Below are positions 34,888-44,181 of a stretch of DNA of 64,000 nt, piece after piece. The stretch covers positions 62,001 through 126,000 of the forward strand of contig NZ_CP070352.1 of NCBI RefSeq assembly GCF_016919405.1, read 5' to 3'. This stretch comes from Ensifer sp. PDNC004 (GTDB lineage: Bacteria > Pseudomonadota > Alphaproteobacteria > Rhizobiales > Rhizobiaceae). Position numbers and translations under genes: made by a program. Each line of letters begins with the position of its first letter. The first letter of the stretch is position 1. Below the pieces are notes generated by a model. The model was given only the letters and a program-made list of their open reading frames with translations, was not told the DNA's origin and did no database searches.

Positions 34888-36925
34888 CGTCCGCTACACG
34901 TCGATCCTCTGGAACGAATTGCAACCCTATCCGGGCCGGCTGGACCTTTCCCTGCGCATGGCGCTGGTCACCACGCTGGTTGCTGTAACGGCGATGGCGC
35001 TGCAGGTCCCCGAAGCGGCGATCTCCTGTTATCTCGTCTTCTTCGCGTTCAGAGCTGATGCCGGCTCCGGCATCCTGATCGCCATCGGCTTGCTTGTCGG
35101 GGCGACGATCGGAATTCTGCTGGCCATCGTCTGCCTGATGGTGGTGGCGGACGAACCGGCACTGCGCCTGGCTCTGGTCGCCTTTTTTACCTTCGGCGGC
35201 ATGTACCTGACGCAGGCAAGCCGTGCCGGGCCGCCGATCGGTACGGTCGCCATGGTCTTTGCCTTCGTCATGACGCTCTACGATATCGTGCCGATCCCGG
35301 AACTGCTGATCCGAGGGCTCGCTTGGATGTGGGTGGTCGTGTTCTTTCCGGTGGTCTATCTGATCGCGATCCACGTCATCGCCGGCCACAGCCCGGCGCG
35401 ACGGCTACGCTCGGCGATCGCCGAGCGGTTGGAGGTGGCAGGCCGGCTCCTGGCTAGTAGAGACCACGCGGCGAAACGCGTGGCTGCGACGTTGCTGGCC
35501 GAAGGCAATGGCGAGCTCAAGAAATATGCCGGGTTCTCAAAGCTTCTGGCGTTGATGGACAAGCACGACGTGCCGCGCATGCAGGCGGCGACGGACGCGT
35601 CCTATGATTTGCTGACGCTGGCACTCGCCCTATCGCTCGATGGGCGAAGGCCGCGGGAAAATGCTGCGGCGGTGGAGGTTCTTCGCCGCATTGCCGAAGC
35701 GATCCGTAGACGTAGGCCGCCCGAACAGGGTCTCGCCGGATCGCCTGATTTTCGTGCCTTCAAAGCCGCTGATCCACTCCCGGCGCGCCTGGTCGAAAGG
35801 ATCGTCGACATCCTGGTGGGGGTTGGCCAGCCCGCGCTCGCGTCAGGCGCTGCTGAAGAAGGGTTCTTCCTGCCGGACGCTTTCAGCAATCCGCTCTACA
35901 CGCAGTTCGCGCTGAAGGCGCTGCTTGCGGTGATGATCACCTACATTACCTATACGGCCCTCGATTGGTTTGCGATCCACACCGCCCTGATCACCTGTTT
36001 CATGGTAGCGCTTGGAACGACGGGCGAGACCATGCACAAGCTGGCGCTGCGGCTGACGGGCTGCCTCCTTGGCGGCGCCGTGGCGATTGGCTCGACGATC
36101 TGGCTCGTGCCGCACATGACGGATATCGGCCAGCTCGCTTTTCTTGTCGGTGCGGTCAGCCTCATTGCGGCATGGATTTCCGTCGGTTCGGAGCGCATTT
36201 CCTACATCGGTTGGCAGATGGCGCTCTGCTTCTTCCTCGTCGTGCTGCACGGTTTCGGCCCGAGCCTGGATCTCAACGAGGCGCGCGATCGCATCATCGG
36301 TATCGTCTTCGGCAACATCGTCGTTTCGGTCGTCTTCTCGACGATCTGGCCGGTCAGCATCGGGCAGGGAATACGCAGGAACCTTGCGGCAAGCGGTGCC
36401 ACGCTTGCCAATCTGTTAGCGCGCCGCGGCGGCCCCACCGGCGACTATGCCGACCTGATCAGCGGTGTCGCTGGCGCATTGCGCCAGAGTGAACTGCTGC
36501 GTTTCGAGCCTGCAAACGTGCGGCGGGGAGACATCGATGCCCGGACGACGGAGCGCATTGCCCTCGGTCTGCAGGAACTGGCCGCACCCATCATCGAACT
36601 GCGCGAACACGACCGCGCCTTCGGCCCGTTGCGCGGCGCGCCGGCGCCGCTGAAACGCGCTGTCCTTGGCTATGAGCGCGCGGTGGCGCAATGGCTGAAC
36701 GGTCAGGCCGAGCGATTGGAGGTTTGGCACCGGCCGAAGCCCAGTGCGGATCTGGCCCTGGCGCTTCGGCGGCTGAAAGCGAGTCTCGCCCGCGCCCGGA
36801 AGGCAAGCATACATGCCGGAGGTTTTCCCCGGCGAATCCGCGACGAGCTCGCCTGGAGGCTTGCACTCTACGAGAAGATCGAGACTGTGGTTCGGCGGCT
36901 GGCAGCGGGGGATGCCTTGGAATGA
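34865..36925 (+). CDS. FUSC-family aromatic-acid/fusaric-acid efflux transporter (AaeB-like)
   Basis: 686 residues with two sets of about five to six transmembrane helices (N-terminal block about 35-160, second block about 340-500) separated by soluble regions, the FUSC/AaeB layout. Family segments include LRMALVTTLVAVTAMALQVPEAAISCYLVFF and ERISYIGWQMALCFFLVVLHGFGPSLDLNEARDRIIGI (landmark QMALCFFLVVL). It probably exports aromatic carboxylates or fusaric-acid-like compounds. Its stop overlaps the next ATG as ATGA. Confidence 0.9.
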   Translation: MLFQPRSSVRYTSILWNELQPYPGRLDLSLRMALVTTLVAVTAMALQVPEAAISCYLVFFAFRADAGSGILIAIGLLVGATIGILLAIVCLMVVADEPALRLALVAFFTFGGMYLTQASRAGPPIGTVAMVFAFVMTLYDIVPIPELLIRGLAWMWVVVFFPVVYLIAIHVIAGHSPARRLRSAIAERLEVAGRLLASRDHAAKRVAATLLAEGNGELKKYAGFSKLLALMDKHDVPRMQAATDASYDLLTLALALSLDGRRPRENAAAVEVLRRIAEAIRRRRPPEQGLAGSPDFRAFKAADPLPARLVERIVDILVGVGQPALASGAAEEGFFLPDAFSNPLYTQFALKALLAVMITYITYTALDWFAIHTALITCFMVALGTTGETMHKLALRLTGCLLGGAVAIGSTIWLVPHMTDIGQLAFLVGAVSLIAAWISVGSERISYIGWQMALCFFLVVLHGFGPSLDLNEARDRIIGIVFGNIVVSVVFSTIWPVSIGQGIRRNLAASGATLANLLARRGGPTGDYADLISGVAGALRQSELLRFEPANVRRGDIDARTTERIALGLQELAAPIIELREHDRAFGPLRGAPAPLKRAVLGYERAVAQWLNGQAERLEVWHRPKPSADLALALRRLKASLARARKASIHAGGFPRRIRDELAWRLALYEKIETVVRRLAAGDALE

Positions 36926-38514
36926 TGGTTTCTGCGGGGGCGAGGTGGGTTTCGGTAGGGGGGATCGCCCTTTGCCGAAGCATGTGCCGTGCTGCCCGAG
37001 GCTCTCTTCTCCTTGGCGCATTGTCGATCCCGGCAGCCTGCACGTCCGCTGCACTCGATGATCTGGCGCCACCGAGCGCCGACCGGCCGGCCGTTTCGGG
37101 AACGGGCACCAAGGACGCCTCGAAGGTGAGTGCCGGCGCGCCGGATTTCTCTCTCGCGCCGAACCCTAAGATCCCGATTACGATCGCGACGCCGTCGATC
37201 GATCCGAAACACGATTACAGCTTGCCGGAACTGGTCGATATCGCCCAGCGGACCAATCCGATTACCCGTGCCGCCTGGCAGCGCGCCCGGCAGGCGGCGA
37301 TTGCCGTCGGCATCACCGAAGCGGTGTACCTGCCTCTCCTGACGGCCGATGTACTCGCCGGTCTGGAGCAGACGTCGGCGACTGCGCCCGGCATCGGCGG
37401 TCCCATACCGATCGCCCCCGGCACGCTGACGACAACTGGCGCGCAGTTCATTCCATCCCTTACGGTCAAGTGGCTGCTTCTCGATTTCGGCGGGCGGGAT
37501 GCGGGGAGAGCGGCGGCGACGCAATTGGCGTTTGCCGCAAACGTCACCTTCAATGGCACCCACCAGAAGCTGATCTTCGATGTTTCCAACGCCTATTTCG
37601 TCCTGACGGCGGCGCGCGTTCAATTGAAGATCGCCCGCCAGACGGTGCAGAATGCCGAGCTCGTCCAGGCGGCCGCCAAGGCACGCATGGGCCGCGGCAT
37701 CGCCACGTCGATCGAAGTCGCTCAGGCAAACCAGCAGGTGGCGCAGGCGCGCTTCAACCTGACCCAATCGCAAGGGCACGAGCGCAATGCCTATATGACG
37801 CTTCTCGAAGCGGTCGGGGTCTCGCCAACGCTTGAGATCCGCATCGCCGACGGCAGCAATCGCGCTCTGCCGAAGGCCGTGCCTGAAGACCTCAACCGGC
37901 TGATTGCGACATCGCTCCAGCGTCGACCGGATGTGCAGGCGGCTTTTGCTCGCCTGCAGGCCGACAAGAACGGTATTGCGGCCGCCCGCGCGGAGTTCAT
38001 GCCGAAGGTTGCGCTGGTGGGCAACGTGAACCGCAACATCGGGTCGCTCAGCGTCGAAGACACGCGTTTCGACCAGCGCTCGACGATCCGCGTCAACCAG
38101 CCGAATGCCAACCTGATGATCGGCCTGAGCTTCCCGATTTACGATGGCGGGCTGCGCGATGCGCGGCTGCAATCGGCGATGGCACAGGTCGGCGCTGCCG
38201 AGCAGGAGATGGCGCAGCTGCAAAACACCGCAGCGCGGGAAGTTGTCGTCGCCTATGATCTGCTGCGAACCAGCCTGGCCGGCTATGCGGCAGCGAGCGA
38301 GCTGACGACCGCCGCTCAGACGACCTACGATGCTGCGGTCGACTACTACAAGCAGGGCCTGGGCACGATCACCGATGTCAGCATCGCGCAGACGGCGCTG
38401 CTGCAGGCGAAAGTCGCAAGGGCGACCGCCTACAGCGACACGCTCGTCGCCGCGGCCAGCCTTGCTTTTGCGACGGGAACGCTGACCAACCGCAATGTGG
38501 TCAATCGCTTCTGA
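36922..38514 (+). CDS. Outer-membrane efflux lipoprotein (NodT/OprM type)
   Basis: 530 residues from the ATG at 36922, which overlaps the FUSC stop. A lipobox-like IPAAC ends the signal region. Two TolC-family repeats follow, with QANQQVAQARFNLTQSQGHERNAYMTLLEAVGVSP (landmark VAQARFNLTQSQ) and the second-repeat SLQRRPDVQAAFARLQADKNGIAAARAEFMPKVALVG (landmark RRPDVQAA). It would be the outer-membrane channel of the four-gene efflux operon. Confidence 0.9.
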   Translation: MMVSAGARWVSVGGIALCRSMCRAARGSLLLGALSIPAACTSAALDDLAPPSADRPAVSGTGTKDASKVSAGAPDFSLAPNPKIPITIATPSIDPKHDYSLPELVDIAQRTNPITRAAWQRARQAAIAVGITEAVYLPLLTADVLAGLEQTSATAPGIGGPIPIAPGTLTTTGAQFIPSLTVKWLLLDFGGRDAGRAAATQLAFAANVTFNGTHQKLIFDVSNAYFVLTAARVQLKIARQTVQNAELVQAAAKARMGRGIATSIEVAQANQQVAQARFNLTQSQGHERNAYMTLLEAVGVSPTLEIRIADGSNRALPKAVPEDLNRLIATSLQRRPDVQAAFARLQADKNGIAAARAEFMPKVALVGNVNRNIGSLSVEDTRFDQRSTIRVNQPNANLMIGLSFPIYDGGLRDARLQSAMAQVGAAEQEMAQLQNTAAREVVVAYDLLRTSLAGYAAASELTTAAQTTYDAAVDYYKQGLGTITDVSIAQTALLQAKVARATAYSDTLVAAASLAFATGTLTNRNVVNRF

Positions 38515-38935
38515 CGACCCGACGCGATGTACGTTCCGCCGTGGTACTCACCGGAGGATCGACGACGCCTCGATCAACAGTCCATCGAACGCGCCAGCAA
38601 GGATGCCCGCCACGGCCGTCGTTCCGACATGAGCGGCAAGAATGAGCAATCCCAGCATAGATACGGCCGATCCGATCCGGATTGCCGATGCACGCTCGCT
38701 TTCAAGGGCCAACGGAATGGCGACCGGCGTGGATAGTATTGGGCGTGGCGCACCCCGGAGGTTCTCATTTGCCGCACGCAGGAGACGGCGCGGCCGCGAA
38801 TATTTCAGGCGGCTTTTTTCGCATATTCCGGGATAGGTTTCGCAAACTGAGCTAGGCATCTGACGTGTCCCTGACCAACTGGATCTGAGGGGATCTTAAG
38901 CGCTCCGTCCGCGTTGGCCGTTCCCGAGGGAACTC
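38515..38935. other. Intergenic region, possible gene relic
   Basis: No convincing gene. A minus-strand frame across 38548-38859 contains a hydrophobic, protein-like stretch (IGSAVSMLGLLILAAHVGTT) but no start signal or recognisable domain; it may be the tail of a lost membrane-protein gene. Confidence 0.4.
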
Positions 38936-39856
38936 CTAAGTGGAGGGCTTGTTGCCTTCGAGAAGCAGGCGGTGTTTTGCGAGCGCCTGGCCGACAAATT
39001 CGGTGAAGGCGCTGACGCGTGCCGTGCGCCGCAAATCCTCGTGTGTCAGAAGCCAAAGCTCCCGCGTCATCTCGGCAACTGGCGCGCCGATGCGGATGAG
39101 ACCGGCCGTCGTATCGCCGAGATAGCAGGGCAGGGCAGCAAGACCGATACCGGCCATTGCCGCCTCGCGCGCCGTGACCAGCGAATCGCAACGCAAGACC
39201 GCGGGCGCCGCGAGCGCCGCGCGCATCCATCGTGCCACGCTCGTGGACGCAAGCGCGTCGCCAAGCCCGATCCAGTGTTCCCGTGCGATATCGATCGTAT
39301 CGGCAGCGGCCAGTCCCCGAATGTCGAGATAGGACGGCGCCGCATAGACGGCGAAAGCGACCTTGGCGATCCGCCGACCGACCAGGGCATCCGGTGAATC
39401 GACCGCGGGGCGTATGGCGACGTCCGCGTCGCGATGGGAGAGATTTGCAAGCGCATTCGAGGTGCTGACCTCGAGCAGGACGCCGGGATGACGTTGACGG
39501 AAATCGGCCAGGATCGAGGGCAGGATCGACGCCATGAGCGTATCGGTGGTGGTGATCCTCAGGCTACCCTCGAGCCGCAAATCCTGCCCCGTCAAGCGGC
39601 GCTCGAGCTCCGTGACCGTGTCAGCCATCTGCCGGGCCACCGCCAGGAGCTCCTCGCCACCGGCAGTGAGCGTGTAGCCGAACGGGAGCCGGTCAAACAG
39701 CCGGACCCCGAGCTTCCGCTCGAACGACCCGACACGCCGGAGCACGGTCGTGTGATTGACGCCGAGCGCCCTGGCGGCGGCCGCAAGGGAGTTTGCTTCG
39801 GCAACCGCCAGAACAAAGCGAAGATCTTCCCAGTCGATACGGTGATGGCTGTGCAT
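38936..39856 (-). CDS. LysR-family transcriptional regulator
   Basis: 306 residues. The HTH is in DLRFVLAVAEANSLAAAARALGVNHTTVLRRVGSFERKLG, the variant in which the helix reads NHTTVLRR, found in LysR proteins annotated near aromatic or amino-acid metabolism genes. The effector-binding domain extends to the end. No obvious divergent partner: the nearest gene is a DMT transporter 390 bp away, transcribed away from it. Confidence 0.9.
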   Translation of the reverse strand: MHSHHRIDWEDLRFVLAVAEANSLAAAARALGVNHTTVLRRVGSFERKLGVRLFDRLPFGYTLTAGGEELLAVARQMADTVTELERRLTGQDLRLEGSLRITTTDTLMASILPSILADFRQRHPGVLLEVSTSNALANLSHRDADVAIRPAVDSPDALVGRRIAKVAFAVYAAPSYLDIRGLAAADTIDIAREHWIGLGDALASTSVARWMRAALAAPAVLRCDSLVTAREAAMAGIGLAALPCYLGDTTAGLIRIGAPVAEMTRELWLLTHEDLRRTARVSAFTEFVGQALAKHRLLLEGNKPST

Positions 39857-40247
39857 GATTGCGCAAACCTAAAACAGGTTGTTCGTCGGATGGGCGAATT
39901 TGCACTGCCACCACCGCGTATTGTCAATCGCTTTTCGCAATCGAGTTCCACGGTCTAGACGACCCATTCGCTCTGGAGCCGTCATTGAATGCGGCTGTGC
40001 AAATACGCAGAGACACTAGGCAAAACGACAGATCGTTCTGCAACGGAGCACCGGCTAATGTTGGTCTCACGATCGGATGGGCCGGTCGGTGGAGCGACAC
40101 GAGATGATCCCACTCTTCGGCGATCGGGTGCTTAGGACGGGCGCTCACTCGGCCGCCCCGCATCCTCAGGCGCCGCCGCACTAAAGCGCATTCACCGATC
40201 AACACTTCCTCCATTCTCAACGTCATTTTCATCCAGGAGGTCCCGTG
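39857..40247. other. Intergenic region between LysR and DMT genes, no gene seen
   Basis: Both strands were read; short frames overlap here but none has a ribosome site with family-like residues. The region presumably holds the divergent promoters. AGGAGG at its right end is the ribosome site of the DMT gene. Confidence 0.6.
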
Positions 40248-41171
40248 ATGGAGACCCTGTTCGTTCCATTGGCTTTGCTTGCGGGTGGTCTGCTCGCTGT
40301 CCAGGCGGGTGCCAACGCACAACTTTCCAAAGCGGTCGGATCGCCTTTTGCGGCGACCACGCTTCAGCTCGCGATTGGCACGGGCCTGTTGTTTCTCGTC
40401 ACCCTCCTGACGGGAACAATCGCCGCGCTTGGTGCAATTCCCGCGGTCAAGTGGTGGCATCTCATAGGAGGCACCGCCTCAGCCGTCTATGTCGTCTCGA
40501 CCATCGTTCTCTTCCCCCGCCTTGGCGCCGTCGTTTCCGTCGGATTGTTCATCGCCGGACAGATGCTCGCTTCCCTGACGCTCGATAGTTTCGGCTTGCT
40601 GGGCGTTCCGCCGACGGGACTGCGGGTCGGGGCCGCCGTTGGCACGCTCGTCGTGCTCCTCGGGGTTGCTATGGTGGTGTTCGGGCAAGGCGGAAAAGAC
40701 AATGTTAAAGCCGACCGGCTTGGCTGGATCGCCCTTGCGTTGATGGCAGGCGCCGTGCTCCCGGTCCAGGGCGCCGTCAATGCGCTCCTGCGCCATGATC
40801 TCGGCGGTGCGCCGTTCGCGGTGGGTGCGATCTCGTTTCTCGTCGCCACGCTCGCCATGGCCGTGGTGATGCTTCTGGTGCTCGCCGGGCAAAAGACATC
40901 CCGCCCTGACATCGCCGACGTGCAGACAATGCCCTGGTGGGGATGGCTCGGGGGTCTCGCCGGAGCGACCTATGTCACCACCGTCTTTACCGCGATCCCG
41001 GCGATTGGCGCAGCCGCCGCTGTCGGCCTCACCGTGGCCGGCCAGCAGGTCGCAAGCGTCTTCGTCGATCGCTACGGCTGGTTCCGCCTACCGCAGAGGT
41101 CCGTGTCGGGGCTGCGCCTGGGCGGCGTGGTGCTGCTCTTGGCCGGTGTCGCCATCATCAAACTCGTGTGA
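40248..41171 (+). CDS. DMT-superfamily transporter (YdcZ/DUF606, fused repeat)
   Basis: 307 residues from the ATG at 40248, seven bases after AGGAGG. Two homologous five-helix halves: the first begins LLAGGLLAVQAGANAQLSKAVGSPFAATTLQLAIG and the second, near residue 160, LMAGAVLPVQGAVNALLRHDLGGAPFAVGAISFLVA (landmarks QAGANAQLSK and QGAVNALLRHDLG). The DUF606 family usually occurs as separate ~150-residue halves; this is the duplicated, fused form. Substrate unknown. Confidence 0.9.
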   Translation: METLFVPLALLAGGLLAVQAGANAQLSKAVGSPFAATTLQLAIGTGLLFLVTLLTGTIAALGAIPAVKWWHLIGGTASAVYVVSTIVLFPRLGAVVSVGLFIAGQMLASLTLDSFGLLGVPPTGLRVGAAVGTLVVLLGVAMVVFGQGGKDNVKADRLGWIALALMAGAVLPVQGAVNALLRHDLGGAPFAVGAISFLVATLAMAVVMLLVLAGQKTSRPDIADVQTMPWWGWLGGLAGATYVTTVFTAIPAIGAAAAVGLTVAGQQVASVFVDRYGWFRLPQRSVSGLRLGGVVLLLAGVAIIKLV

Positions 41172-41213
41172 AGCCGCAACCGATCGCGATCTGTCGAACG
41201 CCGGAGAATTGCC

Positions 41214-41546
41214 ATGTCATCCACATCGCTTGCCTGGATCTATCTCGTTCTCTCCGGCGTCGCAGACGTCGCCTGGGCTGTCAGCACCAAGTTCTCGAAC
41301 GGCTACAGCCGCCTGTCCTGGACGCTGGTCTCGATCGTCGCGTTGGTGGTCTTTCTCTCCCTGCTTACCCAGGCGCTCAAGACCTTGCCGCTAGGCACAG
41401 CTTACGCGGTCTGGACTGGCATCGGCGCCGTCGGATCCGTTCTCTGCGGCGTGCTGCTCTTCGGAGAAGCCATCACCATCTCACGGGCAACCGCAATGCT
41501 GGTGATCGCCGGCGGCGTCATCGCGCTGAAAATCGTGCCAGCATGA
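41214..41546 (+). CDS. SMR-family small multidrug/guanidinium-type transporter, Glu-to-Asp variant
   Basis: 110 residues, four transmembrane helices, the EmrE/SugE size. The TM1 region LVLSGVADVAWAVSTKFS aligns with the GLLEVVWAVGLKY-type motif of SugE/Gdx proteins, but the essential membrane glutamate is replaced by aspartate (Asp18). The rest is normal, including GTAYAVWTGIGAVGSVLCGVLLFGE. It is 42 bp downstream of the DMT gene and probably cotranscribed. Confidence 0.88.
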   Translation: MSSTSLAWIYLVLSGVADVAWAVSTKFSNGYSRLSWTLVSIVALVVFLSLLTQALKTLPLGTAYAVWTGIGAVGSVLCGVLLFGEAITISRATAMLVIAGGVIALKIVPA

Positions 41547-41716
41547 GCTCCAGGGCAGAGCGACCTTAAAACACAGTCTCTTCAATAGATTGAGCCATTT
41601 TTTTTCGACCATGCTGTTGTCACAATCAGCCGGCCGCCACCGTGTGTGGCGGGTCAGCATTCCGTAGCGGGAGTTCGCAGTCCCAACGTGACCAAACAGC
41701 AGACTGGATGACCCCT

Positions 41717-42466
41717 TTACAGAAGCGGCCGCGCAAGCATTTCGGCGCCGAGAACGAGCAGGCAGACGAGGAACCAGCGCCGGAATGCGGACGGGCTCAC
41801 ACGGTTGCGAACGACTTGCCCTGCCCACACGCCGGCAAGCGCGGGCGCAATGGCGAGACCGGAGACGAGCAGATTGTCAGCCTCGAAGGCACCTTGCCAG
41901 ACGAGCCCGGCGGTGAGGGCGACCGTGGACACGGTAAAGGAGAGGCCGAGCGCCTGCACCAGTTCGTCCCGTTCAAGACCGAGCGCCTGCAGATAGGGCA
42001 CGGCCGGGATGACGAAGACGCCGGTTGCGCCCGTCACGATCCCGGTTGCCGCGCCGACGACTGGAGACAGCCACGGCTCCCACTTTGCCGGTACGTGTAG
42101 CTGACGCTCAAAGAGTGTGAAGGCCGCGTAGAGAACGAGCGCCGCACCCAGCGCGCCCGTCGTCAGCGCGGTGCTCCCACCGGCAAGCACCGATGAACCG
42201 CCGAGCGTGCCGACGACGACCGCCAGCTTCATCGGCCAAAGCCGGACAGCGAGCGCGCGGAAGCTCGGGCCGGCGAGAAGCTGCCAGACGTTCGTCAAGA
42301 AGGACGGGGCAATCAACAGGCTGGCGGCGGCAAGGGGTGAGACGAGCGTGCCGAGCACGCCCATCGCCAGGGTCGGCAACCCCATGCCAGTGACGCCCTT
42401 GAGGATGCCGGCGGCGAAGAAAGTAGCGGCAATCGCAACGGCGAGGGACGGAGCAAGGTCGAGCAT
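41717..42466 (-). CDS. TauE/SafE-family sulfite/organosulfonate exporter-like permease
   Basis: About 249 residues from the ATG at 42466 (an ATG at 42484 adds six residues). Eight hydrophobic segments; family marks are AAGILKGVTGMGLPTLAMGVLG near the N terminus and SPVVGAATGIVTGATGVFVIPAVPYLQALGLERDELVQALGLSF (landmark GIVTGATGVFVIPAVPYLQ). Divergent from a LysR gene that may regulate it. Substrate not known. Confidence 0.88.
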   Translation of the reverse strand: MLDLAPSLAVAIAATFFAAGILKGVTGMGLPTLAMGVLGTLVSPLAAASLLIAPSFLTNVWQLLAGPSFRALAVRLWPMKLAVVVGTLGGSSVLAGGSTALTTGALGAALVLYAAFTLFERQLHVPAKWEPWLSPVVGAATGIVTGATGVFVIPAVPYLQALGLERDELVQALGLSFTVSTVALTAGLVWQGAFEADNLLVSGLAIAPALAGVWAGQVVRNRVSPSAFRRWFLVCLLVLGAEMLARPLL

Positions 42467-42564
42467 GCCACGGGCATAGCGCATACCCGCACCGGCACAA
42501 TGCGGATCATCCGCAATCAGACTTCGGCTGGTCCGAAGGCTGCTTTTCCGATAGCCTCGTTTGC

Positions 42565-43455
42565 ATGCGTTTCGACCTCACCGACCTTCGACTGTTTCTT
42601 GCCGTAGTGGATGCCGGCAGCATGACCCATGGCGCAGCGGATGCCGGGCTTTCCTTGCCGGCGGCAAGCGAACGCCTGCGTGACATGGAGGCGATCGGCA
42701 AGGTCAAGCTGCTCGAACGTGGCCGCCGCGGGGTGCGGCCGACGCCGGCCGGAGAAGCGCTGGCGCATCACGCCCAGCTGATCCTGCGGCAGATGGGGCG
42801 GATGCGCGGCGAGCTTGGTGAACACGCCGATGGCCTTCGAGCAACGATCCGGCTTGCGGCGAATACAGCCGCACTCACGGAGTTTCTGCCGCAGCGACTT
42901 GGCGCCTGGATGGCGGCACATCCGCGGATCGACGTCGATCTGAAGGAACGCCAAAGCATCGAGATTGCGCGAGCCGTCGCCGCCGACCTCGTGGAGATCG
43001 GCATTCTTTCGGACCAGGTCGATACGGGCGGCCTGCAACTGCGCCCCTTCGCGATCGACCGCCTCGTCGTCGTGATCCCGCGCGATCATGCACTGGCGGC
43101 AAGCAGGCATGTCGACTTTGCCGACATTGTCGACCAGCCGTTCGTCGGCCTGACGGATGGCGCATTGCAGGGCCACATCGACGTGCACGCGCGCCGATTG
43201 GGTCCGACGCTGAAGATCCGCACGCGCCTGCGCAGCTTCGAGGGCCTGTGTCACATGGTTTCGCCGGGTGTCGGCCTCGCCATCATGCCGGAGACGGCGG
43301 CGCGGCGCGGCAGCAGATCCGCCAAGACCGCGTTCGTGCGCCTTGCCGATGACTGGGCGACGCGGCGGCTGTCCGTCTGCGTGCGGGCGGAAAAAGAACT
43401 GAGCCGGCCGGCACGAGACCTGTTCGGACATCTGGGCTCGCGCGGTTCGCGTTGA
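42565..43455 (+). CDS. LysR-family transcriptional regulator
   Basis: 296 residues: HTH segment MTHGAADAGLSLPAASERLRDME, then RGRRGVRPTPAGEALAHHAQLIL and a standard substrate-binding domain. Divergent from the TauE-type gene across about 100 bp, the classic LysR/target arrangement. Confidence 0.9.
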   Translation: MRFDLTDLRLFLAVVDAGSMTHGAADAGLSLPAASERLRDMEAIGKVKLLERGRRGVRPTPAGEALAHHAQLILRQMGRMRGELGEHADGLRATIRLAANTAALTEFLPQRLGAWMAAHPRIDVDLKERQSIEIARAVAADLVEIGILSDQVDTGGLQLRPFAIDRLVVVIPRDHALAASRHVDFADIVDQPFVGLTDGALQGHIDVHARRLGPTLKIRTRLRSFEGLCHMVSPGVGLAIMPETAARRGSRSAKTAFVRLADDWATRRLSVCVRAEKELSRPARDLFGHLGSRGSR

Positions 43456-43594
43456 TGGCGGAACGTGCGCCGGCCTTTAATCGCAAAAATCGATTTTCCT
43501 TTGGAACTCTTCGCGCCTTTGGCGGTTGGGCTCCCATACGGATGTCGTTCGGCCCGATCCTTGCCGGGCCTACTGCGTGAGAAGGAGAGGGAGC

Positions 43595-43723
43595 ATGATG
43601 CTTTTCCGAAGAGGGCAGGAAACGCCCCGGAAGCCCACCTTCTCTCAGACGGACCGCCCGCTCGTTTCCAAGAGCGAGACACCATGCTGGGCCTTTTCTG
43701 CAGGCCGCGAGGTATCGTCATGA
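43595..43723 (+). CDS. Small 42-residue ORF coupled to the next gene
   Basis: The frame starts ATGATG at 43595, right after the strong ribosome site GGAGAGGGAG, and encodes MMLFRRGQETPRKPTFSQTD... ending REVSS. It stops at TGA 43721-43723, overlapping the ATG of the next frame as ATGA. No domain is recognised. It could be a true small protein or a leader ORF that couples translation of the downstream gene. Confidence 0.45.
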   Translation: MMLFRRGQETPRKPTFSQTDRPLVSKSETPCWAFSAGREVSS

Positions 43724-44001
43724 TCGGCAAATCGGTGCCGGCCTATGTGATCGATCTCGTCTTTGTCGAGCGGATGCTGGAGATGGCGGAGCGGCGTATC
43801 GCCGAGCCCGCGTCGAGCCAATCTCTCCACCAAGAGATCGCCGACGAACTTGAGCGGACCGGAGGAGATCCGAAGATGGCGCGCATCCTGCTCGTCACCT
43901 TCACCAATTCCTACGCCGCGCACGTGACAAGCGGCGATCGCCTGCGAAAGCTGAGAATTGAAGCGGAATGGGGTTCTTTCTTGCGCCGAAGGTGGCTTTG
44001 A
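43720..44001 (+). CDS. Hypothetical protein, 93 residues
   Basis: From the ATG at 43720 (GAGGT eight bases upstream): a soluble, probably helical protein with LVFVERMLEMAERRIAEP, LHQEIADELERTGGDPKMARILLVTFTNSYAAH. An ATG at 43684 in the same frame is also possible. No family is recognised. It overlaps the preceding 42-residue frame by four bases. Confidence 0.55.
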   Translation: MIGKSVPAYVIDLVFVERMLEMAERRIAEPASSQSLHQEIADELERTGGDPKMARILLVTFTNSYAAHVTSGDRLRKLRIEAEWGSFLRRRWL

Positions 44002-44058
44002 GGCTCGCTTCGAGCGCGCTCACGGGCCAGGCGCCGGCCCGAAGCTCGGCAGCCGAAG

Positions 44059-44181
44059 CTAACAGAGCAACAGGAATACCGGCATCAGGGCGGCCAGATA
44101 GGCGAGACCGTCGGCGGTCAGGCGATCGCGAAGGTTTGGCGCAGCGAAGGAGTTGCCCGATAGGCGTCCATTATTGTTCAT
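44059..44181 (-). CDS. Possible small protein of 40 residues with C-terminal membrane helix
   Basis: The frame encodes 40 residues beginning MNNNGRLSGNSFAAPNLRDR and ending in a hydrophobic segment LAYLAALMPVFLLLC. AAGGAAGA lies nine bases before the ATG, a good ribosome site. No family recognised; the size and tail-anchored look suggest a small membrane protein. Confidence 0.45.
   Translation of the reverse strand: MNNNGRLSGNSFAAPNLRDRLTADGLAYLAALMPVFLLLC

Noticed and set aside
38548..38859. Minus-strand frame with a hydrophobic stretch
   Set aside because: Protein-like for about 40 residues only, no start signal, no family; mentioned as a possible relic, not called as a gene.
39859..40107. 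82-codon plus-strand frame between LysR and the DMT gene
   Set aside because: No ribosome site and no recognisable pattern; probably chance.
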